This document shows positions 18,330 to 26,425 of a DNA stretch of 64,000 nt, piece after piece. Position numbers and translations under genes: made by a program. Under the pieces are notes generated by a model. It made no database searches. It had not been told where the DNA came from and worked only from the letters and a program-made list of their open reading frames with translations. The stretch is from Tritrichomonas musculus. Its lineage: Eukaryota; Parabasalia; Tritrichomonadida; Tritrichomonadidae. Location of the stretch: positions 7,068,001-7,132,000 of the forward strand of contig JAPFFF010000001.1 of NCBI GenBank assembly GCA_039105265.1, read 5' to 3'. The first letter of the stretch is position 1; every line of letters starts with the position of its first letter.

Positions 18330-21300
18330 ATGAGTTCGCGTTATTACTATCAAAAAGATACCAAATCATTTGTTATTGAACAAATCAGGTATATCAATAA
18401 TGAACTTCAATTAAAACCTCGCTTATCAACATCTAAACCTAGTGATTATGATGTTAAACACTTCAAATCAATCTTAGAAAACTATCTGAATTCATTCGGT
18501 TTTAGAGAACATGAAGGTGATAGAATCAATGATACAACAATATTAGCTTTCGTTAACAGAATGAAAAGAGAAGCAGAAGAAGAACCAGAAGAAGAGGAGG
18601 AGGAAGAGGAACAATTTGAAGAAGAAGAAGAACAAGATGATGAACAACAACAAAAACAAAAACAAATCGAGGCCAACATTAAAATTGCTCATGATGCACT
18701 CAACAAAGCCCTTCAATTAATTAAATCTGAAAATATATTATTGAGACCATTACCGCCAAAGACAAACAAACAACCTCAACGATATGAAGACATTCGATTC
18801 AACAATGAAAATGCTGAATTAATTGAATATCTCAAAAAGTTTAGCTATAAAGGTGTTCATTCAAAACATGACTCATATTTCATAATCAATGAACCTGAGA
18901 ACTTTGATGAAGCAGTAGAAGCTTGCAGTCATTTTATTGACCAATACCCAAACGATAGTGAAAAGGTTGAACGATTAGATGAAGACAGTAAAGAACCGAT
19001 TAAAATATATTACAAAAACGGAGTTTCATCAATTGAAAGCATTAATGAATATTTGACTGAAACTGTATTTAAACAAGAAGTGAAACCGTTCAAAATATAT
19101 TTTCAATTGACAGGCATATTTGAGATTCCGCCAAAGAATGAAAACGAAAGGTACACGTATGAGGCAAGTGAAATCAAATGGAAAAACTATAAATCATCAA
19201 TTCCGATAATAGTCAGAGAGAATAAAGATATTGATAAAGTTAAACTGTATATTGAATCAAAGATTCATGAATATGAAACCACTACTTCAAACATCAAATT
19301 ATGTATCGTTTGGTCAGTATCGTTTACAATCTCACGAGTTGTTAAGATAACAGGTAAGATTGATGATTTACCAAAAGAATTCATTAAAAATAAATATATC
19401 ATTATTGATAACGTTGATGATTGTTTGTGTTGGTATCGTTTCCTTGCTTGCTGTTTGAATAGAGAATTAATGAAAAGACCTTTTACAATCTCTGACAGAA
19501 CAGCAGCAGCAAAGAAAATATTATGTGATGAACACGGTTTGAGTTATACAAAGAAGCCTTCAAAAGCAGCAAAACAATTAATAAACTCATTCAAAGGTAT
19601 CACAATTGAAGAAATGAAAGAATCAGCGAAGAAGCATAACATTAATGTCAACATCTATGAATATGACAAAGAGAAACATATTTATGATTTACAGGATCAA
19701 TGGCATAACACTGACGAATCAAACAAAACGTTTTCAGCTCTCTTGTATTCAAAGGATAAGATAATTCACATAATGTACATCATCAACGCTGAAGCATTAA
19801 CAAACATTCATATATGCCCGCAATGCGGTTCATATATTCACAAAGGACATGAACATATTGACAGATTCAATAACCATGTCAAGAAGTGTGAGAAGCTAGG
19901 AGGCAAATTCAAAAAGGATTTCATTCCTTCACGAGAAGCTTTACCGTACTGCCCGCACATTTTAAACAATCCTGTTTATTTGTATTGTCTTTCATATGAA
20001 CTTGAATGGAAGCCAACAATTCATTATATCACTTATGATTTTGAAACAATGGAACAAAAGATTGAAAAGAAAGTCAGTGATAAATCAGTTATCAATTCTC
20101 GATTGATTCCTTTGAGTGTTTCATCATGTGTGAAGCTTGATAAAGGTTTGATAACAAAGAACTTTGATATAAGAACAAATGACTTCATAGCCAAATGGAT
20201 TGACTGGTTATTTGTTGTTGGCTGTGATGTGTATGTTGATAAGTTGAATCATTTAAAATCATTCATTAAAGATAAATCGGAAGAAGAACTCAATAAAATA
20301 GATACATCATTGAAAACAATAACAGTATTCGGTTTTAATTCATCACGATTTGATTCAAACTTATTCAAAGAGCAATTGATTAAAAATCATTGGTCTATCG
20401 ATAGCGGAATGATTGGAACAGCTACATCATTGAAACAATTCATATTGAAATCATCAAAGTATCCTATTCGATTACGATTCATTGACGCACAAGCATTTGT
20501 TGCTGGAGGAACACTCAAACAGTTTGGAATCGATTTTGGCGGTATATCTAACAGTTCGAAAGGTGTATTTCCTTATGAAGCAATCAACAGTGATAATTAT
20601 AATGAAGTGTTATCAAAGAGTGAACCGTTCAAATATGAAGACTTCTACAGTTATCTCAATCAAAAGAATCCATTAACAAAAGCTGATTATGAAGAGTATT
20701 TGATTGATTCAAAGAGGTTTGCAACACGTTGGGATTATTTGTTATCATACAATGATAATGATGTTGAAATGATGATTAAACCGATTGATAATCTTATTCA
20801 AATGAATGCTGAATATAAAGTTGATTTGATTAGTAATCTTTCATTGTCAAAGAACGCATCATGTATCAAATATGCTCTTGCTTACAAAGATTTCAACCCG
20901 AAGAACGACTATGAAATCATCAACAAATCAAATACATTCAAACCATCAATGAAATGGTGGTTAAATAAATGTGATAACTATAGAAAACAAGATGAAAAAC
21001 ATAACCAGACGAAAGAAAATAAAAGGGATTTAACAAAATGTGTTAGTGAAAAAGATTTTGATGCATTCATGAAATTGTATGAATCAAATGAAACAGGTAA
21101 ATGTCATTTATGTGGTGAACACTTCACATATGAAAACAAACCGACACTTGACAGAATAGATAACAACAAAGGACATCAGATTGATAACTGTTTACTTGCT
21201 TGTGCTGAATGTAATCGTTTGAGACAAAGAGATGATGATAAGATAACAAGAACCAAAATACAATTGAAGAAATTCTGCAAGCTCCATCACCTTCCCGCAC

Positions 21301-22877
21301 TCATAACTGATGAAAAAGAATACTACAATTTGAGAGAGAACATAACGGGAGGATTATCAAATGTACTTCATCGAGTGAACATTAGAGGTCAAACATTAAT
21401 CAATAAACTCAAATATGATGTCGTTAATGACAGAATCATTAGCTATGACACTTCAAACACAGTCTCTCACGTTGCTGGTATTGATTTCAATTCATTGTAT
21501 CCTTCATCATTCAGTTCAGTAAAACATTCATTCAATCCTTATCACGGAGGAATCATGTACATGCCTGGTTCATTTATAAAACGATTTGATGTTTATGATG
21601 AAGACGGAAACAAGAATGAAAAGGTATTTAATGCTGCAATGAATATCATTCAATCAAAGAAGCGTTTTAATGCTAACCCTGAGTTTATATTCAAAGCTGA
21701 AGTCAAATTGAGATGCCCGAAGAATAAAATTAATGATTTGATTAACTTTCCCCCTGTGTTCAGAAACATCAATATAATGAATGATGAACAAACGATTGGA
21801 AGCTATATGTACAAATACATGAAAGACAACAAACTGAATTCAGCAGATAAAGAAACAAGAAAGCTGACAATGTTGCTTGATACATGCGGTACATTTATGA
21901 CGTTCTCGAATTATTATTTATGGTTTTTAATTGATCACGGACTTATCATTGATGACATTAAGAGCTTAAGTTTATATGAAGCTCATGACGGATTCAATCA
22001 ATTTGTTTGTGAGTTTATGAAGAAGCGTCAAGATATATTGTCAGGAAAGGCACACGGAAACGAAAAGTTTTACAAGATTAGTATGAACGGATCTTACGGA
22101 TATGACGGTATGAATTCAGAGAACTTTAATAAAGTCCGAATTGTTGATAAAAATAAAGCCTTTCAATTGATAGCATCCGATACTTATCGCAATGGATGTA
22201 AATTGTCAAATGATTGTTATTTGATACAATCACAACCTCATTCATTCAAATGTAATACATGTCTTCAGGAATCATTCTGGACCTTGGATAATGCGAAATA
22301 CTGGTATTTGACTTTCATTTATGACTTTCTTTACAAATGCATTGACATGAATAAGATTCATTTCAACTCGGTCGATACAGACAGCCTGTACATGTCAATC
22401 GCTGGTGATATGAATAAACCGATTAATCAGCTGTTTGATTACGTCATCAAAGACAAATCATTTTATGACAAACACATTTATAGCTTTATGCCAAATCCTG
22501 CAATCAATGATGTATATGATGAGAAAAAGATTCTCGGTTGTTGTGTAGAAAAGTTCGGAGCAAATCAAGTTGCTTTATGCGCTAAATGTTATACGATATG
22601 GAGTGATGACAAAACAATTTCATTAAAGCTCAAAGGTGTTTCATTGAAGAAGAACAACATCAAATCAAGTGATTACAAAAATGTCATTGATAAGCAATCA
22701 GTAATGAAAGGAAAGAATATAAACCTTCAAATGAATTCACAACTGATGAGTAAAATAACTGTTATCAAAAATGCTTTAACAGCAGCTCATACAAAAATGT
22801 TAGTGTTATCGAATCAGTGTTGTTGTCCCTACATTTACGGAATGAATGCATCAAGCTATTTCATTGAAAACCATTAA
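18330..22877 (+). CDS. polB: Protein-primed family B DNA polymerase with embedded HNH domain, 1515 aa
   Basis: Intact copy of the B/C/D family polymerase. Acidic Glu tract at 82-104. OTU/papain-like segment: DDCLCWYRFLACC at 363-375 and IIHIMYI at 478-484. Zinc-finger-like C496-x2-C499 with H516 and C520. Exonuclease: DFET 570-573, FNSSRFD 669-675, YNDND 807-811. An HNH unit sits inside the chain: C925-x2-C928, DRID 941-944, H949, N953, C958-x2-C961-N962. Polymerase: A DFNSLYPS 1052-1059, B SMNGSYG 1251-1257, C VDTDS 1348-1352. Longer than usual because of these inserts. An HNH gene follows 54 bp downstream. Confidence 0.95.
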   Translation: MSSRYYYQKDTKSFVIEQIRYINNELQLKPRLSTSKPSDYDVKHFKSILENYLNSFGFREHEGDRINDTTILAFVNRMKREAEEEPEEEEEEEEQFEEEEEQDDEQQQKQKQIEANIKIAHDALNKALQLIKSENILLRPLPPKTNKQPQRYEDIRFNNENAELIEYLKKFSYKGVHSKHDSYFIINEPENFDEAVEACSHFIDQYPNDSEKVERLDEDSKEPIKIYYKNGVSSIESINEYLTETVFKQEVKPFKIYFQLTGIFEIPPKNENERYTYEASEIKWKNYKSSIPIIVRENKDIDKVKLYIESKIHEYETTTSNIKLCIVWSVSFTISRVVKITGKIDDLPKEFIKNKYIIIDNVDDCLCWYRFLACCLNRELMKRPFTISDRTAAAKKILCDEHGLSYTKKPSKAAKQLINSFKGITIEEMKESAKKHNINVNIYEYDKEKHIYDLQDQWHNTDESNKTFSALLYSKDKIIHIMYIINAEALTNIHICPQCGSYIHKGHEHIDRFNNHVKKCEKLGGKFKKDFIPSREALPYCPHILNNPVYLYCLSYELEWKPTIHYITYDFETMEQKIEKKVSDKSVINSRLIPLSVSSCVKLDKGLITKNFDIRTNDFIAKWIDWLFVVGCDVYVDKLNHLKSFIKDKSEEELNKIDTSLKTITVFGFNSSRFDSNLFKEQLIKNHWSIDSGMIGTATSLKQFILKSSKYPIRLRFIDAQAFVAGGTLKQFGIDFGGISNSSKGVFPYEAINSDNYNEVLSKSEPFKYEDFYSYLNQKNPLTKADYEEYLIDSKRFATRWDYLLSYNDNDVEMMIKPIDNLIQMNAEYKVDLISNLSLSKNASCIKYALAYKDFNPKNDYEIINKSNTFKPSMKWWLNKCDNYRKQDEKHNQTKENKRDLTKCVSEKDFDAFMKLYESNETGKCHLCGEHFTYENKPTLDRIDNNKGHQIDNCLLACAECNRLRQRDDDKITRTKIQLKKFCKLHHLPALITDEKEYYNLRENITGGLSNVLHRVNIRGQTLINKLKYDVVNDRIISYDTSNTVSHVAGIDFNSLYPSSFSSVKHSFNPYHGGIMYMPGSFIKRFDVYDEDGNKNEKVFNAAMNIIQSKKRFNANPEFIFKAEVKLRCPKNKINDLINFPPVFRNINIMNDEQTIGSYMYKYMKDNKLNSADKETRKLTMLLDTCGTFMTFSNYYLWFLIDHGLIIDDIKSLSLYEAHDGFNQFVCEFMKKRQDILSGKAHGNEKFYKISMNGSYGYDGMNSENFNKVRIVDKNKAFQLIASDTYRNGCKLSNDCYLIQSQPHSFKCNTCLQESFWTLDNAKYWYLTFIYDFLYKCIDMNKIHFNSVDTDSLYMSIAGDMNKPINQLFDYVIKDKSFYDKHIYSFMPNPAINDVYDEKKILGCCVEKFGANQVALCAKCYTIWSDDKTISLKLKGVSLKKNNIKSSDYKNVIDKQSVMKGKNINLQMNSQLMSKITVIKNALTAAHTKMLVLSNQCCCPYIYGMNASSYFIENH

Positions 22878-22931
22878 ACAATTAATTTGATGATTTTATT
22901 TTAAAAAATCATTTTTTTATTTTTGTTATAA

Positions 22932-23573
22932 ATGAGTCAACCAACTGAACAAGCACAAATTGAAACTGAAAATGAAGCTGAATTTGAACCTTTGAAAGGT
23001 TTTGAAAGTGATTATGAAATTCAAACAACTTTCCCTTATAACATCAGAAAGAAGAAAACAGGACGAATATTAGCTGAAGGTGAATACAGACAAAATGTTT
23101 ATCCGTGTGTAAGCCTAAATAACAAAATATATTATAAACATATTCTTGTAGCAAGGCAATTCATTGAAAATCCTGATAATTTACCACAAGTCGACCATAT
23201 CAATCATGATAGGAGTGATTATCATTTGTCAAATCTTCGTTATGTCTCGTCATCTGATAATTGTAGAAATAAATCATCACATCTAAGTATAAAATATGAG
23301 TTTGTTGATGATATACCTGATGATGCAATGATTATTGATTTCTATGAAACAAAGACAGAAAGAAGAGAGTTTGAAGAAAACAAGTATTATTATTACTTTG
23401 ATGAATCAAATAATGAAGACAAGTTTTATGCAAAGATTACTGATAATATTTATAAAATTCTTCATATCAATACAAATAAATCAGGTAATGAATTTGTTTT
23501 ACTTCGTGATGTTGAAAATAAACCAGTCGGCGTATATATCAATCGATTTAAACATCAACATGATTTGATTTAA
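22932..23573 (+). CDS. HNH endonuclease-like protein downstream of the polymerase, 213 aa
   Basis: Acidic lead-in (EQAQIETENEAEFEPL), then YEIQTTFPYNIRKK, the HNH core KHILVARQFIENPDNL, QVDHINHDRSDYHLSNLRY and N, and the family C-terminal extension (FVDDIPDDAM, YYYYFDE, LHINTNK). It follows the polymerase on the same strand behind TTTTTTTATTTTTG. Its near twin is D's 40287-40937 gene; it differs at places such as NPDN versus NDDP. Convergent with the 354-aa gene. Confidence 0.88.
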   Translation: MSQPTEQAQIETENEAEFEPLKGFESDYEIQTTFPYNIRKKKTGRILAEGEYRQNVYPCVSLNNKIYYKHILVARQFIENPDNLPQVDHINHDRSDYHLSNLRYVSSSDNCRNKSSHLSIKYEFVDDIPDDAMIIDFYETKTERREFEENKYYYYFDESNNEDKFYAKITDNIYKILHINTNKSGNEFVLLRDVENKPVGVYINRFKHQHDLI

Positions 23574-23609
23574 ATGATGCATAAATATGTTTTATTTTTG
23601 TTATCATTG

Positions 23610-23627
23610 GTTTCATTCGATTGAAAC
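23610..23627. terminator. Hairpin between convergent genes of element B
   Basis: GTTTCATTCGATTGAAAC is a stem with 6-bp arms and a 6-base loop. It sits in the 170-bp gap between the converging HNH and 354-aa genes and is conserved at 40233-40250 in element D. This is the location expected for a transcript end signal; role inferred. Confidence 0.4.
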
Positions 23628-23692
23628 ACTAAAAATAATAATAATCATTGAATGATTTTGATGACTGATCCCTAAAATACAGGTCATTATTT

Positions 23693-23716
23693 CGATTTCG
23701 ATTGAAGGTTAAAAAT
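23693..23716 (+). repeat. Conserved intergenic motif, copy 1
   Basis: GATTTCGATTGAAGGTTAAA plus AAT. One of seven near-identical copies found only between genes in elements B and D. This copy lies 27 bp past the stop of the 354-aa gene. Confidence 0.7.
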
Positions 23717-23742
23717 ATCTCTTTTTATATCCCTTTTCATTT

Positions 23743-24807
23743 TCACTTTCTGTTAACATATTTGACGTTCTTTGACGACGTTATATTGAATCTACCTGTT
23801 TTTTCAATCATTGATGCCAGTTCATCTTGCTTCACAAACAATCCGAATGATGTTTTATACTTCTTTTGGACGTCAGATAGTGTGAATCGCTCCATGGTCG
23901 GGTAGTTCTTTGTCATAAATGAATCAATATTATATTTGTTCTCAGCTGGTTGTTCTTTGTATTCTTCATCAGCTTTTGTTTGTTCTTTCAAATCATCTCT
24001 CATATCTTGTAGCTCGCGAACACAATATTCATACTTTCGTTTAATGGCTTCACATTTTGAACATGTTTTGACTGATTTTGAATTACATTCAGCTATCTTT
24101 CCGTTCAATTGAATAATGTTATCAATGACGTCTTGAATCAATGACGGGTCAATTCGTAGCATCCAAACCTCATATGTGTCTGGCGGTGTATAACATCCGC
24201 ATCTCATCATTTCCTTGTCTTCTTCAGTCATAACATAACTCTCAGCATCATCGTTAATGCATATACATCTCATGATTGATACACATTTTGATACAAATCT
24301 TTTATAAACCCCGTACTCAGCGCTTTTATAGATATCAGTAATGTTTTTATATATCTTATCGCACTTTTCATCTATTGTTGAATGATTGCAATGATAACCC
24401 ATGAATTCAAAGTTACATTTTCTGATGAATTTCTTTATCTCAACATTGTCTGTACGTTCTTTCTTCATTTCTTCAAAGACCGGAATCACTGGTTTTGATG
24501 AATGAAGGTCATTGATGGCTGGTATGGCTTTGAATGCGTTAAATACATTATCCATTAAATCACTGTATCGCTGAATCTTTAACACATACTTTGAACGATT
24601 ACCTTCAATCAAATCAAACAGCCTTTCAATGTCTTCTTTCGCCGATTTTGACAAAATATTATTTCTGATTTGTTTATCACTGAGGAACAAATTAAGAAGT
24701 CTGTTTGCTTGTTCAATCATTAGTTGATTTGGATTGAATGATTTGACTGATGAGGTCTCAACAACTGAAGAGCTTTCATTGTTTTGATTTGTTTGAATGA
24801 CGGTCAT
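23743..24807 (-). CDS. Cys-rich 354-aa protein of unknown function
   Basis: Intact and nearly identical to the product of 39053-40117. A Ser/Asn-rich start is followed by helical segments, then a Cys-rich centre: FIRKCNFEFMGYHCNHS, RFVSKCVSIMRCICIND, MRCGCYTPP and KTCSKCEAIKRKYEYC. These could form one or two zinc sites. A coiled coil follows (ELQDMRDDLKEQ), and the last 65 residues (FTLSDVQKKYKTSFGLFV) look like a winged-helix DNA-binding fold. A replication or transcription role is possible but unproven. TTTTTTATTTTTTATAAA precedes the ATG. Confidence 0.75.
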   Translation of the reverse strand: MTVIQTNQNNESSSVVETSSVKSFNPNQLMIEQANRLLNLFLSDKQIRNNILSKSAKEDIERLFDLIEGNRSKYVLKIQRYSDLMDNVFNAFKAIPAINDLHSSKPVIPVFEEMKKERTDNVEIKKFIRKCNFEFMGYHCNHSTIDEKCDKIYKNITDIYKSAEYGVYKRFVSKCVSIMRCICINDDAESYVMTEEDKEMMRCGCYTPPDTYEVWMLRIDPSLIQDVIDNIIQLNGKIAECNSKSVKTCSKCEAIKRKYEYCVRELQDMRDDLKEQTKADEEYKEQPAENKYNIDSFMTKNYPTMERFTLSDVQKKYKTSFGLFVKQDELASMIEKTGRFNITSSKNVKYVNRK

Positions 24808-24861
24808 TTTATAAAAAATAAAAAATCAAAATGAAAAATAAAAAGGGATATAAAAAGAGAT

Positions 24862-24884
24862 ATTTTTAACCTTCAATTGAAATC
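24862..24884 (-). repeat. Conserved intergenic motif, copy 2
   Basis: Reverse-complement copy of the motif (TAACCTTCAATTGAAATC), with T for C at the centre. It lies upstream of the 354-aa gene start on that gene's strand. Confidence 0.7.
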
Positions 24885-24965
24885 AAAAATGAAGCCCCTA
24901 AATGCCGCCCGTGAACGGAAACAGTCAAAGAATCATGAAAAATAAAAAGGGATATAAAAAGAGCT

Positions 24966-24990
24966 ATTTTTAACCTTCAATCGAAATCAA
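24966..24990 (-). repeat. Conserved intergenic motif, copy 3
   Basis: Reverse-complement copy (TAACCTTCAATCGAAATC) in the second unit of the tandem duplication. Confidence 0.7.
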
Positions 24991-25033
24991 AATAAAAGGC
25001 TAAAATGCCGTTCATGAATGAATTTCAATTGAT

Positions 25034-25227
25034 TTACTCTTTGAATACAGATAATGTTCTTTCATCAATGATGCTTGTGATGATTCCGACAGTCATACGT
25101 TTTATTTTTGATGTTATCGCTGTCTCACCACTAAGAACTTTCAACTTATTGTCTTCATTATCGATAAACACTTCATCCCCGATTGAATAACATGATGAAT
25201 CATTAACGCGAACCATATAATCACCAT
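25034..25227 (-). pseudogene. 3' end of element B's fibre gene, cut by element C
   Basis: Encodes the last ~64 residues of the fibre protein whose whole gene is at 35808-38930: NDSSCYSIGDEVFID, then KVLSGETAITSKI, then GIITSIIDERT, with few substitutions. The frame is open up to 25227, where AGTAGT begins. The missing 5' part should lie beyond element C's other end. CACCAT (25222-25227) is the candidate 6-bp target duplication. Confidence 0.9.
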
Positions 25228-25448
25228 AGTAGTGATAGTGGACCGTCTGGTTGGGGGATATAAAATGACCCCCTTGTCATAGGGTTTACAGACCCCAAAC
25301 CTCAGCCCCATGACTCAAAAAATCGCCACTTTTTCAAAATTAGCCCTCGAAACTTTCACAAAATGGCATAGACAAATTTTGAATAAATTGACAAACTCCC
25401 AAAAATAACATCTCTTTAAATGGTGGGAGTTTTTTATCCTCCCATAAA
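25228..25448. repeat. Left terminal sequence of element C
   Basis: Starts AGTAGTGATAGTGGACCGTC, like the tips of D and E. No gene lies in the first 220 bp. From about 25253 it contains the first copy of a direct repeat (TTTACAGACCCCAAAC, then CATGACTCAAAAAATC) whose second copy begins near 25798. The partner TIR is outside the window, so its length cannot be set. Confidence 0.6.
25253..25393 (+). repeat. Direct repeat copy 1 flanking the 116-aa ORF
   Basis: Roughly 140 bp. Landmarks are ACAGACCCCAAAC, CCATGACTCAAAAAATCRCC and ACTTTTTCAAAATTAGCCC. It matches 25798-25930 with scattered differences and small gaps. Confidence 0.7.
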
Positions 25449-25799
25449 ATGACAAACTATTATCAACACATTAATGACTTTGAAGATATTGTTCCAATTG
25501 ATAATGTAATGCCTGCTGATGTTAAACAATTGATATCACATTGCAATCACACTTTTCATAAAAGGTTTTATTTCTTCAGTCCTTCAACAAAGAAATTTTA
25601 TCGATATTATCCTGATGAACAACAATCAAAAGAATTACCAAGCAGATTTAAAACCAATAGCATATCACCAGCTTATCGTTTAACTCCTGACATTTCATTC
25701 AAATCAGGAAAGAAAATCAAAGATGATATAATTATTAGCAAACATTTCATTAAAAGAATTGAACAAATGAATTCATTAACGATACCATCATGTCATTAG
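25449..25799 (+). CDS. Uncharacterised 116-aa protein in element C's terminal region
   Basis: ATG follows TTTTTTATCCTCCCATAAA. The protein is polar with many aromatic residues (FHKRFYFFSPSTKKFYRYY, about residues 36-54) and basic patches. No domain recognised. It lies between two 140-bp direct repeats and has no counterpart in D or E, so it may be a passenger acquired by C's terminus. Real coding status is likely from its length and leader but not certain. Confidence 0.5.
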   Translation: MTNYYQHINDFEDIVPIDNVMPADVKQLISHCNHTFHKRFYFFSPSTKKFYRYYPDEQQSKELPSRFKTNSISPAYRLTPDISFKSGKKIKDDIIISKHFIKRIEQMNSLTIPSCH

Positions 25800-25930
25800 G
25801 GGATTAAAAAATGACCCCTCAAACCAGGCTTTACAGACCCCAAACATCGGCGCCATGACTCAAAAAATCACCACTTTTTCAAAATTAGCCCCCCATTTCA
25901 TTCAAAAATCGGGTAGACACTTTTGAATCT
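25798..25930 (+). repeat. Direct repeat copy 2 flanking the 116-aa ORF
   Basis: Second copy of the repeat at 25253-25393, starting at the stop region of the 116-aa ORF. Two TTTGAATCTTCATC units follow at 25922-25950. Confidence 0.7.
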
Positions 25931-26175
25931 TCATCTTTGAATCTTCATCTTTGAACTTGTTTAGTAGTATATATCAGTCGGTTTCCGTCGAGCTAAAGCC
26001 CGCCGTCAACACGACTAATGAACAAAAATAATATGAACTCATTTAATGATTACCATCAATTGATGTTTCATTTATTAGACAGTTCATTTAATTCATTCTC
26101 AAGTTGATGAACTTTATTTTTGAGGCTGTTGATGTCTTCAATGACGTTTTTATTTTTTAATTTCATGATAAAGAC
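25931..26175. other. Non-coding junction with an AGTAGT tip and a remnant of the 75-aa gene
   Basis: AGTAGTATATATCAGTCGG at 25964 looks like another element tip, but no matching outward end is seen, so it may be coincidence or the real start of C. From about 26071 to 26140 the minus strand carries the last codons of the coiled-coil 75-aa gene that is complete in D at 27483-27710. It is joined directly to the leader of the 151-aa-type gene. This joins sequences that sit at opposite ends of D. Confidence 0.55.
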
Positions 26176-26290
26176 ATGACAACACCAAAGGTTTATGATT
26201 ACATCAATTCACTTATTGATATGTTGGATGAATCAGAGAAGTTCAAACAATGTGATTTCTCAATTCTGTGTGATAGATATCCAATACCTT
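26176..26290 (+). pseudogene. 5' part of element C's 151-aa-type gene, split by element D
   Basis: Encodes about 38 residues starting MTTPKVYDYINSLIDMLDE and ending at DRYPIP. The frame then meets AGTAGT of element D. The remainder lies at 60588-60931. The intact relative is the minus-strand gene at 58847-59302. TACCTT at 26285-26290 is the left target duplication. Confidence 0.93.
26285..26290. repeat. Target-site duplication TACCTT, left of D
   Basis: Directly abuts the D terminus AGTAGTGATT and recurs at 60582-60587. The uninterrupted relative at 58847-59302 has this site once. Six bases is the usual size for Mavericks. Confidence 0.95.
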
Positions 26291-26325
26291 AGTAGTGATT
26301 ATAGACCAGCTCGAGGGGTATATAT

Positions 26326-26421
26326 TCTCCTGAAAAGTAGCGACCGTGAATCTAAAATTATAATCTATACATTCTCCTGTTTTTAGTCTTCTGTTTTTTT
26401 TCTCCTGTTTTTTATCTCCTG
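26326..26421 (+). promoter_or_regulatory. Array of TCTCCTG boxes in D's TIR
   Basis: TCTCCTG occurs at 26326-26332, 26373-26379, 26401-26407 and 26415-26421, and as TCTTCTG at 26387-26393, all before the ATG at 26426. A mirror array is in the right TIR. Clustered short boxes at a transposon end suggest integrase or regulator binding sites, or a promoter of the 245-aa gene. Confidence 0.5.
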
Positions 26422-26425
26422 AGAA

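Larger units (their letters stand above)
24829..24990. repeat. Tandemly duplicated intergenic unit in element B
   Basis: About 60 bp beginning AAAAATAAAAAGGGATATAA and ending in the conserved motif occurs twice (24831-24888 and 24935-24992). Between the copies lies GCCGCCCGTGAACGG with CAGTCAAAGAATCA, the reverse complement of sequence upstream of D's integrase gene (30711-30747). Element D has only one unit here, so B gained a copy of an integrase-type leader. Confidence 0.7.
17984..25227. mobile_element. Element B: Maverick fragment between two later insertions
   Basis: Segment with the same gene order as part of element D but inverted: HTH-like small gene (broken at 17984 by element A), 1515-aa polymerase, HNH gene, 354-aa Cys-rich gene, and the fibre-gene 3' end (broken at 25227 by the AGTAGT end of element C). 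Proteins are nearly identical to D's, so B and D are recent copies of one family. Both of B's own termini lie outside the window. B is the oldest layer here, since A and C both interrupt it. Confidence 0.85.

Noticed and set aside
20995-21300. Intein in the polymerase
   Set aside because: The embedded unit is too short and lacks the Cys/Ser start and HN-Cys end expected of an intein.
23335-23568. Second-frame ORF inside the HNH gene of B (and 40292-40525 in D)
   Set aside because: Conserved only because the overlapping HNH gene is nearly identical; it lacks its own leader.
25964-25984. AGTAGT tip as the definite left end of element C
   Set aside because: Suggestive, but no opposite tip or duplication is visible, while 25228 abuts a provably broken gene. 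Kept as an alternative only.
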